Source: Caenorhabditis elegans (taxonomy: Eukaryota; Nematoda; Chromadorea; Rhabditida; Rhabditidae). Taken from it: a stretch of 64,000 nt of DNA. The stretch covers positions 10,722,501 through 10,786,500 of the forward strand of contig NC_003280.10 in assembly GCF_000002985.6 (NCBI RefSeq), given 5' to 3'. Of this stretch, positions 23,401 through 38,400 are shown in pieces. Under the pieces are notes generated by a model. It did no database searches, was not told where the DNA came from, and saw nothing but the letters and a program-made list of their open reading frames with translations. A program made the position numbers and the translations under genes. Within the stretch, counting starts at the first letter, position 1; every line of letters begins with the position of its first letter.

Positions 23401-26400
23401 CTTGATATTTACACAGCATGATTATTTACCTTGCCTCTCACACCACAAAACGTATCGCCTTTCAGTTGTGTGTTTTTTTTTCGGGGAGCCGAGATATGGC
23501 AGGTTTCCGTAATAGGAAGTCTTAATTTTTTATTCCTTTATTATTTTGTTTTTTGGATTTTTGGATATTACAAATTTGAAATTTCAGAAAATACTAGAAA
23601 AATAATTGAACGATTTTTAGAAGCTGCTCTTTTTTGCCGACTAGTACTACGGCTCAAAAGGGAACAGATTCAATCCGAAAAATCCAGAGAGGGAAGACGG
23701 AAGAACTTGTTTGTGCATTGAAAATTTGAATGAATAATTCACAAAAGTGACTGAGAGACACCATGACTTGGGGCGAGGGAGCGTATGATTTTGACGGCAA
23801 TGAGAAGAGGCACATTGGCAAAAAATGCAGGAAAATGATCTACTCACCGATTCGGAAGGAGCCAATGTCGAGGGAGACGTCGGAGGTGAAGGGAGAGACT
23901 GACTGCTGGTGATCGTGTCACTTCGTACCGCGCATTCGTTCTTCAAAAGATTAATGGTTTGTTACATGTATAAAAAGTGGAAAAATCAAACTAGAAACGT
24001 CTACATGTAAATTTTCCGAATGGATAATCTGAACCATTTTTTGAATATTTTGAAAATAATCAATTGAAACTAGAGGTATTGAAAGCGTCCCTGAAAGGTT
24101 AGAATTTCCAAAAAAAAATTCAGGACTACATGTTTGGCACACTCAAACGGGAAATTTTTAATTTTTAAAAACTAATTGTAAGCGATAACTCACCAAAGCC
24201 CCATTCCTTCTTCTCAACACAATTTCAATATTCTGATGCTGATCACAACACTCTCGGACTACTGCTGACGCTGCGACGTGGGAGATCTTGTTGAGAAGGC
24301 GTCCATTGATTTCGAGAAGTTCATCTCCGGGCCGGATAGCCAGTGGACAAGATGGACGGACGTTCACAACGAATACATTTTGTTTATCTCGATCTCTGTA
24401 AATGTTTTGAAGGAATTTCATGAATTGCGTTTTGTGCTACTTTTCTAAAAACTTTAAAATATTTTCAGACTTTTTAAAGTTCCGAAAGCAATACTAATAG
24501 ATTCTACTTTACCAATATTTCTATAGTTTCAAATCAAAAACGATCTGAACTCACTTATTCCCTGCCAACGAAATCCCGAGACCTCCATCCGGTCGTTCAC
24601 ATGCAACAAGAACGAGCTCTCCACCATCCGAATCGTATTTTCTCTCGATTTTTCCAGCTGTATAGAAAAATTTCGATGGTTCTTCTCCGTCATTTTTAAT
24701 TTGAAATGCCGCAGAATCATCGTCGATTCCAAGTGCTCTCATTGCATCAGCGTCACGTGTATCAAATGAGGTAGATGGTGACATTGCCTGTGGCTCATCT
24801 TCGTGTGTTTCAGAGCTACTCACATCAGATACTATAAGTGGAGCTGTTTCGTTAGATGGGGATTTTTTGATTATTGTAGATTCCTGCCGATGTTTCTTAA
24901 TGCTTCGTACACTTTTCTTACTTTCAACTGACATTTCTCGTTCTACACTTTTCTGCTTTTTAATTTCTTTACGGTCGTTACTCTCCTTTTGACTGGAATT
25001 CGACTTTGCAGATATTTTTCGTGGAGGAGTTTTCTCCTTGACTATAGAAGTTTCTTCTACTGGGTTTGCTTCAGGTTGTTCCCTTTCTACATCCATACTT
25101 CTCCGTTTAACTGTATTTTCTCTCTGGATATCCGGTGATGAACTTGTTGCCTCTTCCTCTTTACTTTCAGACTCCATTGATGTAGTTGTAGTTGTTGAAA
25201 TTGATGGTGGTGGAAAGTTCATCGCTGGTTTAGATGTTGATGAACCACTGCTGCTTATCATTGGTTTCAGTGGAGTTACGAGCGCAGTCGGTGGTAGCTC
25301 TTCTTCGGGCTTTGCGTTCTCAAATCTTACAGAGCCAACTGTGGAGTTTGATGCTGAGTTGATCATGTTCTGCTGGTTCGTGTGAAGAGATTGAAGAACG
25401 AAGCGAACCGGATTCGATGCATTTTTGATTGCATTCACCGCTTGCTCGTGGGTCGCGTCACGAAGATCCACGTCATTTACCTGAATAATATGTGAATTAG
25501 TTGTCGACCAATGGAATTTTGGGTTAAAGAAGAAATAGGGGATGTGAGGAATATACCGAAAAATGTAGTACATAGTTAAAGGTGCAGTAGAGTCAATTTG
25601 GGAATTTGCTTCAAATGAATGACCGAATATAAATGTTTAAAAAATTTGAAAAAATGTAAAAATTAATAAACTTTTTATGATTTTGTTTTCAATTTTGAAA
25701 AAAAACCTATTTTAGACCAGTTTTCAGTTTCCATTAAACTTACGCTAATAACTCGATCTCCCATATTCATCTGTCCACTTCTTCCAGCCGGACTATTCGG
25801 TAGAACACTCTTGATAAAAATACCACAGACAGTATTTCCAGTTCCGGGGAGTCCACCTTTCTGAGACACTTCCACTCGACCACCAACAATTGATATTCCG
25901 AAAGACTTGTTAGGCTCTCTGACAAGAGTCACTGTTCTAGCTTCTCCCCAGTATTTCGAACGAACTAGTTGACGGGCCTGAAATTTTGGGCTTCTTATAT
26001 TTTTTTTTTACTTTTTAAAGTTTTTACCTGATTCTGAAGACTTTCAGATCCGGTTGAAGGTGTCCTTGACGTGACTCTTGACATATTGCTATTAACTTCA
26101 GTGCTGTTAAGTGCCTGAGTCTGTAGACCAACCGACTGCTGACTAATTGAAGTCGTCGTCGATTCGTCGTCTTTACTATTTCCTATTGCTTCTGCTGTTG
26201 GAGTCGATGTTGCTTCAACTTCTGCTCCTGTTGCTGCTGTTTCTGCTCTATCCACATTTTCTGCTTGCTCCTTCACAACTTCTATTTCTTCTGGAGCAGT
26301 CACTTCACCTGCTAATTTGATGCCACTCGGAGAAATCGATGGAGGCACTTCAGAAGATTTGTTTTCAGGCGATGAAGGTGGTGTTGCTTGTAGAACTTCC

Positions 26401-29400
26401 TCCTCAGTGCTTAGAATGTGAAGCTGAGACGTCCGTTGTCCAGAATGATATTCTAGTGATGAAGCTGTTGATCGAGTCAGAACTTCTTCAAGATCCCGAG
26501 GAGTTGGTTGAACTGATGCAACTGGACTTTTCGGAGGTGACGAGAGAACTTCCGGCGGTGGAGGTGGAAGCGGTGGGGATTCCAATCGTTCTTCTCGCTG
26601 AAAATTTAAAAATATTTGGTTTAAGATATAACTTTAAATATTTTTGAATTTTTACTATTTTTTATTAGTGCTGCACATTATTGTTCCATTTCAAAAACTT
26701 ATAATTTTATATTTCGGTTCGTTTTTAAGATATCAATAAACAATTAACCACAAAACTATAGAAAAAGAATAGAAGAATATTATTTTAATTGAAAATTGTT
26801 TGATAAAACAACAATCAACCAAGATATGAATAGGCAAAGTTAAGCAAGAGAGGTGCAGAATATACGATACCTAAATAAACTTTATGATCTTTTAAAAGTC
26901 CAAGCTAAATATTTCTAGAACTGGAGAACAAAATCACTAAAATCGGTGGATTAATATATCGAATCTGTTTCAAGGGATTCCCAATTCTAAGATCAATTAA
27001 TCAGATTTTTGATGCGACCGACTTGGCGTCACTACAAGTTTTCTATTAAAAAACTCGATATTTGCAAAATTCAGAAAACAAAAAATATTTGTTATTAAAA
27101 TAAAAAATGACTAAAAGGAATCTATACGAAAATTTGCCTTTTTCCCTCGAACAAAAAAACTGGGAACAATACATGATCATATTTAGCTATAAAAGCGTGT
27201 CGGTGTATGGCTATCCAGTTCACTAATCCGTAGGCTCTTTCCCGCGAGCACACATACACACCAAAAAAAACGACAGGGGAAAGCTTTTGAAAAAAATCGA
27301 TTGAACTAGTGGACGCGTTTCACTGCATCTTAATACTACACCCAAATTCGATTACCTTGTGGTTGCAGTTGCTCCAATCTTTTGTTTTATGCAACACTCT
27401 CAGTTCGATTGTCGCATCGGTGATGGCTTCCTGGAAAAAAACAATTTTATTTCTTTTTTAAAAACAAAATTGGAGCCGGAGCATAACCTATAATCTGACA
27501 CCACTTTCTATTTTTATTTTTCATGTGGAAATGTTTTATTGGTCGCCGGAAATTTTTTTATTGGTCGCCAAGATACGCATTAAAAATTATAGGTTATTGC
27601 GTTATCTTGACATAAAAAATCTATACAATAGCAGGTGTATTTAATTTTCCATCTCAAGCTTCAATGCCAGAAAACGGAAAAAATGCTCTGAAAAACGCCA
27701 AAGAAGAAGAAAAAATTATAAGTCTATTAGCGCAGGATGTATAGAGAGATAGAGCAAATGGGCGGGGGCATTGGAAAAGGGAAAAAGCCTTCGCTCGGTC
27801 GTGTTGGAGGATTATCAGTGGAAAAAAGAAGGGGAAGAGCACAGACAAAATGACGTTGAGGTGGGCAACCACGTCGTTTTTTTTCTAATGAGAAATTGAG
27901 GTGGCAGGTTTTATTCCAAAAATTATCATGCGAAGCTTCACTGAATTTCAGTGACTTTCAACTTTCAGGAACGTGGTGCAACCGTGAATAATTGCCGCCC
28001 ACGCCTGCATCAAAATTTAAAAATTCAATGATCGTAAGGAACATTTATGAATCATAACTGTTTCAACATTTTGAAATAAAAATTAATATACATAGAAGTG
28101 TTGCAATATATTTTATTATTATGAAAATTTTATTGTACATAGTTAAAAAGTAGGAAAATATTTCAAATAATGCTTGAAATTCGAGAAAAAAGTGGCAACT
28201 TTTAGCCATTTTCTCAATTTTTTAAAAACTGTTTCAACATAAAACTATATTATTTTCTATATCCTTACATTCAGATTTCCTTTGGAAAATCAGATTGTTG
28301 AAAAAAAAGTAAAAACTTGAAACAACATTTCCGCGGATTTCTGGAATTATTTTAGAAGTGTAATTAAAAATTTAGAATTGATTTCAAGAAGTCTCAGTAT
28401 GAAATTCTATAATTTAGACCATAAAATCTTTTACAGTAAAAAAAAATTTCTACTCAATTATTTAATGTATTTTAGACAAAAGTATTATGGTGACTTTATT
28501 TTAGTACTGCTCACTGAAGCGCACACCTTGTTCAGAAAAAACGAGAAACTAACTTTTATAATTAAATTGACAAAATCATCAACTTCCACTCCATCAATCA
28601 GCCGGCTCATTCGATTCCTCACTTCTTGCTCATCATGGTGGGACCTACTACTTCCCTCCGCTAGATCGAATGTCTGAAAATAAGCAAATTATATAAGGTT
28701 CAGGGTTTTGGAGCAACTTACTTTAATATGCTCCGACATAGAATCCGTCATTATCGATGGAGCTTCAGTCTCATCATCTGTCATCTCAGTTTTAGATTGA
28801 CTCTCTTGGCGTTGCATAAATGGACTCCGATAGAATTTGGGAAATACTCTGAAATATGTGCAAGATTTAGAACCTTTTCAAGTTCTTACTTCACTAAATT
28901 TTAATTTAAAAAAATAACGATACAAATTGGTATTTTTTAAAAAGTGTTAGTATAGCTCTTACTTTGGCGAAAGTCGATTAATAATCGGAGACGACGACTC
29001 GGAAGGCCGCTGAAACCTCTCTTTCCAAGTTTTTGCATCCGCTGATGTGATGTATGTGACACTGAAAGAGACGGAAAATGATGAGTGGAATTGGTAAAAG
29101 TGGTGGAATGTGGGGAAAGAAGAAGCAAAAGAAGAGGCAAATGCTAATTAGTAGTACTAGAAATGGATGAGGTTGTTGGAGCAAAATGAAAGAGGACTAG
29201 AAGAGGGAAAGGAAGAGAACCTACTTGCAAAAGGTTCCCACTAGATTGGTCCGTTTCAGAATTGCTCGAGCTTGTGAGTTGGTCACATTGCGCAAGGATT
29301 CGGTGTTAATTTTGGTGATGAAGTCGCCGACCTGAAACAGTTTTAGTTATTTCAAAATTGTTATCAAAATTCTATGGTTAAGCCTTGATAGATGAGGATT

Positions 29401-32400
29401 TTGTTTTTAAAAAAATTTCAGACTACTTTGGGTATTTTAAGACAGACCCCACTCCCCATATTCCGCATTTCATCTTTAAGGCTAAAAAAAGTACATAAAG
29501 TTGGAAAAAAACTACTTTCCAATTAAATTCGCAGGCCAGCTTTTTTTTTAAATCCGGATTTTAGGAAAATGTTCCCCAAATTTTCAGGAGAACTCTCTTG
29601 GATATATCATGTTTTAAAGACTTACTTGAATCCTTCCATCCAAAGCAACAGCCTTCTTTCCACAGATACTTTTCACTACACACCCGTTGACACCCTTATC
29701 CTTATCCCCGTCTAACACTGCTCCCAGTGGAAGTGCTCCTTTTTGAAGCTTCACTGTCCGTTCTAGATGAGTTGGAAGAAATACTACGTCGTACGCCCAG
29801 GATCCTCTGAAATAATTGGGTGATTGATTTAGTAAGAACCCATCAAAAAACATACCTTAAAGAAATCGGCGATCCACATGGAGAAACCGATCTTGTCGAG
29901 CACGGAGACCACGATGTCATTGAGAATTCCGACTAGAAAATTGTGAATTTATTAGTGGACGAAGGAGAAGAAATGGGAGAAAAAAATGTAGATATAATAA
30001 ATCGGAAGTTAGTAGCCATTTCAAGGAAAGCGCTAATCTCCGGAAATCGGGAAGGCTTGAGAAAGAGAGAGAGGGACGAATAAATCTCTCTTGCACCAAT
30101 CCGAAACCCGAAACGAGAGTGCTTGATGAGAAGAGGTTATTATATATTTTTCGAATTCGATTGATTTATGATATGTCTTAATTTACCGATGGTTTTTATG
30201 GGGGTTTTGGAGTTGTTTTACCGAGTTTTTTAGAAGTGAATTTCGTTTATGCAAAATTTCCAAAAAAAAAACTGTACAAAAAATAGTTAACTAGGCTGAA
30301 ACTGTGTCGAAACTAGCCAATAATTGGGCGGGTTTTATTCAGGAATTCATGAATTCTTTAAATGAGTTTTTGAATGTAAAACATCACTAAACATACTCGA
30401 ATTTTTCAAACCCTTTTTTAACAAACTCGTTCTTATAGAGATCAAAAATAAGATTGAGCAAAAATTGTTTGAAGTGGAATTTCGATCCCTAGCGGAAGCA
30501 AATTTCAGAGTAAATCCTGCTCAATTTTTGGATTTTTTTGGAAGGTTAACAGCGATTTTTACCAAATTTTAATGCTGCATTTTCTTTGTATCTAATAATT
30601 ATGTCGTCCGAAAAATGAAAAAAAAACTGTTTTTTATATTCCACGGCGGCGAATTTCATAATAAAACTTCTCAGAACGTGTTCAAAAAATGGAGATACAA
30701 CATTTTTAAGTGCCGAATTTAGCTAAAATTTGAGAATAAACATTGGGATTTTCAACTCCCGTAAAAACAATTTTAAACTTGTTTTTTTTAGAAGTCTCCT
30801 TGTGGAATTTCGCCCCGTTTCGAGTTTTCGAGATTATTTTATATAATAAATTCTAAATTCAAATTTTGAGAATTTTTGTAAATCAATCGCGTTCCCGAGA
30901 AATGGCAATTTTTTCAATTTTAAAACTACTTGTTGTTCATTTTCAAAGTGCAGTGTGAGGCTTTTAAAGTGTTAAATGAAGCAATAGAAGTGGAAAAAAT
31001 TTTAAAAGGAAAAAAACATTGAAAACATACACCCTCGATACTCCGTTCACTTCGTGCTGCTGACGGACTTCTTGACGGATAATAGCCCTGAAATAATGGA
31101 CAACGGACGGTGAGTAGTGAGAGTGAAAATAACGGCCAAAACAGTTGGGTGTAAATGTGATATTTTTTTGTGTTTTTTTTTTGTTTCTTCGATACTTTTT
31201 TACAAATCAAGAGGGCTAAAGCTGAGCACAGAGCACAGGAGGAGCCGGAGCACAATGGAAAGACAGCAGCCGGATAGAATTAGGCGAAAAAGGAGAAGAA
31301 GCAGGAGAAAAGAGAAGATGAGGCCTTTTGTGCAAAAAGTGCTGCTTTTTCAATAGAGAAGGCGATTTGAGAAGAAGAAGAAAATTTGATTTTATATTTT
31401 CCAGTGTTTTTGGGAATTTCGAATTTCCAGTGGAAATTTAATTCTTTTTGTTTTCGGGAAGGCTTCTAGATGTTTTAGGACGATGTTTAAGACAATCGTT
31501 GGGTACTCACTTGAGGATGAAGCTTTCGATATTGTTCAGCTGTACCAATCCACACAGTTTCCTGACTTGAAGTGGTACCGGATGTCTGAAAATTGAAAAA
31601 AAAATTGTTGGGATACTTTTATCAATATGAAGTCTTTTGTGGTAAAGCTAGCTTTCTGGCCAACTTTCTTAGTTTCTTGCTGTTTTAAAAATTTCCGCCC
31701 GACACTGTACGAGTTGCAAATATATTTTTAGCAGCTGACACTTATCAGGCCCATGGATAAGCAGACATTTCACCATGGGCAAATTGTTCCGGCGCTTTTA
31801 GCGGTCGAAATATATTTTGCCGGTTGAAGTAGGCAGCCGACACTTAACAGGTTTAGGAAAAAAAACAGTCAACCTTCATAGGAAATTTACTTGAAGAAAG
31901 CTACCAATAAAATGTTCAAAAAAACTTACATATCTCCTTCGACCCCGTGGACTTCTTCCTCTCGCTAGCAATCGTTCGCTTCTTGAGCAAAGTGGTGAGT
32001 GGGAGGTGAATTGTGACTGAAATTTCACCAAAAGATGATTGACACCAACAATAAGAATTTTTGGTGGGGGACTAGTAGTACTAGAAAAGACTAGGGGAGA
32101 TTATATATGCAACACGCATTCATCCGCGAAAATTTCTGGAAGAAGAAGAAGGAGAGGGAGAGAATTGAAAGGGAAAGAGTAGAAGAGAAGAAGAAGAAGT
32201 GGACAAACAAAAAATGACATGAATTTTGATGAGGCCGATTTCGAGAAATTCAAGAAAAATAATATTTAATGGTCAGAGATACTTTTTTTTGGCAATTTAT
32301 TTTCAAAAACTGAGTGACGTCACTGGTGTCTTCCCAGTTTGTATTTTTGGTGTTCACTTTCAATTTCTAAAGCGGAAAAAGTGACTCACACTACTTCTAT

Positions 32401-35400
32401 TGTTTAATTTTTTTTGATGATATTTCGTTTCAAAAAATCAATTCTTCATTGGAAAAAATAAAGCAGGGAAATTTTGCGGTTTTTGGGTGAAAAATACAGT
32501 ATCCGGTCTCGGCACGACAAATTTTTGTAAATTGCAAAAATGCGCCTTCAAAGAGTACTGAAATTTCAAACATACGGTGCTGCAGAATTTGAAAAATTTT
32601 GCGTCATTTTTCTCACGATTTTTTGAAATTTATGTGTTTCTGTAGAAAAACTAATATGCAAAATCGATGAAAATTCCACAGCAACAAAAGTTTGGTAATA
32701 CAGTACTTTCTCTAAAATGTGTCGTGTCGAGACCGGATACTGTATTTTTTTACCCAGTTACAAAATTGGGTAATATGCAGATATTATTCCAATGCATCAA
32801 ATTTTACGCGAAAACTTTGTCAAGTTTGCAAATCCCATGAAAATTCATTACATAATATTTTTTGGCAAACGGGAAATACTTCAAAAAAATGAGTTTTTTT
32901 TTCTTTTTGTCAGAGAAAAAATTGATATCTTATTTTTGAATAAATTCTAAAGAGACAACAAAAAGACGAAGCCATGAAAGAAAGAAAAGGAGCGGGTGAA
33001 GGAGGAGAGGACCCGATATTTTAGATAAATTAGCGAATATATATTCCCCAATTTTCTCATTTTCTTCTCGTTGCATATATATGCTCATCCTCTCTCTCTC
33101 TTCTGCTCTCTTGCTCTTTTCACACGTCGTCGCCTAGTTGTGTCTGCTCTTTTCAGGGCGTGTAAATGGGGAATGAGTGAGTGAGAGAGAGGAAAGGAGA
33201 ATGGATGGAAAGTGGTGATGAGGACATTGCCGTGAGCATGTATGTGCTTCTTCTCACTTTCCAGGAAAATTAGAGGACAAGAGGACCTCCTACCCCACTA
33301 ATTCGAATTTCAATCTCAAGCATCAAAACAAATTTCAGGGTTATTCTAAGATTTTCGCTGAAGCTGATTTGGGATTATTTTGCAGAAGTCAATAGAATTA
33401 TTTTGTGCAAATTTTGTGAAAATAAACTTAGCGCAATCATGTGTGCTATTTTCTGGAACCTCAACTTTGATAGATTATGGTTCGGCTTCGTTTTGAAAGT
33501 AGAGAAGTGCTAGTAGGGACATTGTTAAAATACACTCAATCAACATGGTCAGAACTACTGAGTATCTAAAAAAACAGTTTCAGATTCTTCTAAAGGTACA
33601 GCCAGACTTTTGGGAGTTCACGAAACTTTAAAGAAATCTGTACTTTAAAAAAATTTTAATGCATAAATTCAAAAGTTCGATAGTTTTTTTGCTCGGAAAA
33701 ATCTGAGAAAAAAATGTGTTCTAAAAAAACTGGGCTGATATTTCTCGAACGCCTACTCTACATTGAAATCCAGTCCTATCTGGGTGACTAAAAAAACCCC
33801 AAATAAAAAGTCCCCAAAAATGAAGTAGAAGCCTTCTGTGGTCGTAGTAAACAATTAGAGAGTCGAAAATGTTCTGAGCATAGCTCTCTTTCTTTTTTCG
33901 GGCCAACAAAGCCCATTTTCTAACTTTTTTACTGGAAGGGAACAAATATATTGACAGGGGTGAAAACGGGGTGCTAAGAAACGAAAATGTTTGGCTTCAA
34001 TTCGAAGAGCGTTTTATAGACACCGGGAAGAAGAGACGAGGTATCGCATTATAGACTGGGAAAAGTGAGTCAGGCGATATTTTTTTTATGGTGTTGCATT
34101 TTTAAATCAAAATATTAGGCGGTAGGTGGAATTGTCATGGATATTGCCATGAGGCTTTACTAAAACTTTTCAAAAACCATAACTATTTCATCTGCCAAAT
34201 AAAATTCAAAAATTCAAAAATTGTTTCATACCTGATCAACTGGAATCGGTTTCGCAAGTCCTAGCCTTACAGGTCCCATTCGAGCGGCTTTCAGCACAGC
34301 GACTGCTCTTTCGAGGCTGAAATTGTTTAATTTTTTAATATTTGATTTTGGAGTTCTTTGAGATGTTTAAGGTATTAATTATTAAAATTTTGAAAAGCTA
34401 TAGTAGTCGACACTTTTTTTCAGATTCAGGCAGATGACAGGTGAATTTTGTTGCACAAAAGTTGGATATGAATCATTTTCAAATGTTTTTCTTTCAGATT
34501 TGGATCATGATTTCATTTCTATACAAAAAAGTGATTGATTTCTCCCTACCTGCTATTGGACAAATCATGATTGTTCACAAACAACAAGCGATCGCCTGGA
34601 ACGACACGTCCATCGGCTTGAGCAACTCCTCCAGGTACAAGGGATTGTACAACAATCACACTTTCGTCGCGATGTGTTGGATCCTGGAAATAATATCGTA
34701 TTCTTTTTTTTTAAGTTGTTGAGAGAATTCCATCATTTTCACCTATATTTTGATAGACTGTTTCAGCTGGAATTTTAAAATATTTCAGGAAAATAATTAA
34801 ATTATTTTTTACAGATGTTATACGCATAAACTAATACATCCAAAACCGATCAACCAAAAAAAGTTATTAAAAAGCAGGTTTTAATTTTCAGATCTGAAAA
34901 ATTAAAAGTCGCGGTTCATTTTTTCAATTTCAGGGTTTTAGAAAATGAGTTTTAAATTTTAAAAATTGAACTTATTTATCATGAAATAATAACCTTATAA
35001 TCAACAATTGAAAATCCTAATCCTCTCGAATCTTTACATAAATGAATGACAAGTGGTACACAATTCCACACCGCCAATCCATGGAAATTTTCCAAAGATT
35101 TCGACCGTAATCTCCGTGATACTCTTTGCAAAAGATGCGTTGTTTCGGCTCTTGTAGATGTTAGATCAATGTCTGATTTTGCTTTCACAACTGTTTCCTG
35201 GTTTGCCGCCAGAAATGGAAATGATAATGGAAGTTGTTTCTCGTAAGTTGTTGGTTCGAAGACGTGAAGGTGTTGGGATCTGGAAAAGGTTTTTAACGTT
35301 TCGTTTGAAACTACATTATTCTGAAAATAATAAAAAATAACCGTATTTCCGATTATTTTCCGGTTACAAAAATCGAAAAACTGTTTCTAAATCCCCAATT

Positions 35401-38400
35401 TTCTTAATTTTTAATTATAATTTCCGAGTAAAGCTGGAGTTCAAAAGCTCACCTCCTTGCCACAATCAACGTTACAGGAGCTCCAGAATGTACAGCTCTT
35501 GTCAATGCTTGTCTCACAGTCACATGAGATTCTCCATATAATGGAGAATGATTGACTTGGAGTAATTCGTCTCCTGCTTGCAGAACCTTCGTCTTTGCTA
35601 CAGGTCCATCTTGACGAATCGATTCGATATAATGATGTGGGCAGAGTTGTGCTCCATTGAGCACATCTACAGTACCTTCTAACGATATTCCTAGCCCTCC
35701 GTCGACAGATTGCCTATCCGGTTTAACAACCGCCGCAATAATTTCAATATCATCTCCTATTCGACTTTTCCACTCTTTCACTAAATCCGGATTCGAAAGC
35801 TTCACATCAATCACTTGCGTCTCCGTTTCCTGTTGTTGCAACATTTTTAGGCATTGAGCTTGCGGCGAGCTCAACGGGAAGCGGACCAGTTTCAGTTTTA
35901 CTTGATCTCCTGATTTTACAAGAGTTCGGACACTATCCGCATGTGACATGTGCTCTAGAGTTGTGCCGTTGACCTGGAAAATAGGGAAAGTTTAGGGGTA
36001 TTGGAAACATCACTAGGCCCCCCTTGCTCCAGTTTGACAGTTTATATCTCGGTTGCTTCAGGTTTTATCAAAAAATTGTCAACTAACAAAAAACGTGCAA
36101 TATATTTATCTACATTTTTGCAGTGAACCAGTCTCTGATAAATCTTAAGACAGGCGAGATTAAAACCGCCAAAGTAGAGCAATAAGGGGTGCAAGCCTCT
36201 TTAGGATAATACGGAATATTGTCCGAACCCTCAAGATAGGTTTTAAAATGGTTTTATTAAATAAAACTAAAATTTTTAAACAATAAAAATTTTTCCATAA
36301 TACAAATTATTTTCAACCTTTTGCTTACACAAAAAATTGATTGAAAATTTTGAGAATTTTAACCATACCACGCTAATTCAAATCTTACCTCTAGAATAAG
36401 GTCGTGCACTTTGATAACTCCACTGGACGAGGCAGCCGAGCGTGGAACCAACGACTTGACAAAAATGCCACCGATTTCTTCTGCAAAATACCTCGTATTT
36501 CACACTACGTATCCGTTTTTTTTGTTGCTCGGTGGTTGGAGGGCGATATAATTCAGTTTAGAGCCTCTGAGCAGATTCAGTCTATACATACACAAGAGGG
36601 TCCTTTCTCTCTGTCTCTTTCTCTCAATGCTTATTTTACTTCTTGCTCTCCTTCGGTCCCCTCCTCTACGTCTTCTTTTTCTTCTCTATCGACTTAAGAA
36701 GACGACAAAATGCACTAAATTCGATTTACGGGTTCCCGACGGCAAGGCGCCGCCACACACCACACACAAATTGGCTCTTCTCCAAACTCAACAAGATTTG
36801 TGTATAGGTCCCTTACACGTGTTATGGTGGATGGGTAGGGTTCTCGTATGACACTTACCCTTTTTATGAACATATCCAGCTACAGTAATCCCGAGACCTA
36901 GTGCCGGATCACGATGTAATGCCACGTCAATCAATTCAAACTTGGTTGATTCCCAATTTTCCCGCAAAAATACTGTGAGCGCCTGAAAATCAAAGAGAAA
37001 TTGATAGATCTTTGAAAAAAAAGACAGCAACGGACAAATCGCTGGTTTTTTTTCAGTTTTTTTTTTTCAGAACTCGTTTTAACAAATTAACAAAAAAACC
37101 TACCATTTCCTGTAAGGATTTGAGCGAAATCCGTGAAGTAATCGAATTACTATTCCGTTTACTGCTACGACTAACACTAGTCACTACTGAATTCTCGTCT
37201 GACTGGCCCGTCTCCACTGTTGGTGACCGTACCATTTCTCCTAATTCATCTGAAAAATAAATTGTTTCGGAGAAAAACAGATGCAAATATACCTTTACTA
37301 TCGATCTCATTTTCCTCTTCCTGGTGATCTTCTTTTGTCTTTTTACAACCACCACCTCCATCTCCATCACCATGTTCACCATCATCACAACTACTTTTTC
37401 GTTTGTCCCTCCGATTATAATTCGGTGCACAATCACAAGGTTTCCTGGAAGTTAAACAATTAGTTTAATAGTGAAGCTTAATTTTATTCAAAACAATTAA
37501 AAAAATTTTAGTGACTTCAGATCAAAAGGTCAGAAGATCAGAAAATTTTTAGAAAATTTGTTCCAAAAAAACTGACCTAATATCTATTGTGTCTGGTAGA
37601 TACGTTGTGATTTTGATGGGTTGCTCTTTTGATGTAGTCGGCTCAGGCTCGGGCTCTTTTTCCTCTTTTTCCTCTTCAATCGGAACACAACTGATCGACG
37701 GTGATAGTGTGTTGGGTGTCTGATTTGCAGTCGTTGATGGTACCGATGTTGCCATCTACAAAATTATTGTGTTAGTTTATTTATTAGATTCTTCATGATT
37801 TTGAGAGCTGTTTCTAGTGTTTTTTTTTTTTGTCAGAAACTGGAGCTACAAAATTAAAACAAATATTATAAAAACTAGGTTTGAAAGTTGATAACTTTAA
37901 CCAAAAGCTCACTTGTCGCTGCAAAGCCTCCTCGAGCGTCGTGGCACAAAGAGCCGCCTTTGTGGCTAATGTGAAGCACTCTGAAAATATTTTTTATTTT
38001 TACTGAATCTGTACTTGATAATAGCAAAAAACTCGAGATTATTAATTTTAAGCTTAGATTTGAGCCAAAAAATAAATGAAGCTATTGTAGAAGTACTTTT
38101 AAAAAAAGTTTTCAAAATGGCAACGGTACAATTCGGTAGTTTTCAGCTTATTACTCTGAAAATTTCAGCTGGAATATTCAAGAGAGATTTGAAATAGTTT
38201 GCGATTGTAGCTGCTTTTGAACGGAATGTCTCACTTCTCAAAAAAGATTTTTAGAGAATCCATGTTGAAACCCTTAATACAGTAATATAAACCCTGACCA
38301 TTACAAATGTATGTTTCTGTTTTGAAAATGTTTTGTTTTAAAAAGCAACGGACACTTGGACCGCCACAATGTCAAAAGAAAGAATAATCGAAAATTTGGC

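Noticed and set aside
24529..24732. Separate minus-strand frame overlapping the PDZ7 exon
   Set aside because: Shadow of the mpz-1 exon 25480-24555, which has the PDZ sequence in the other frame.
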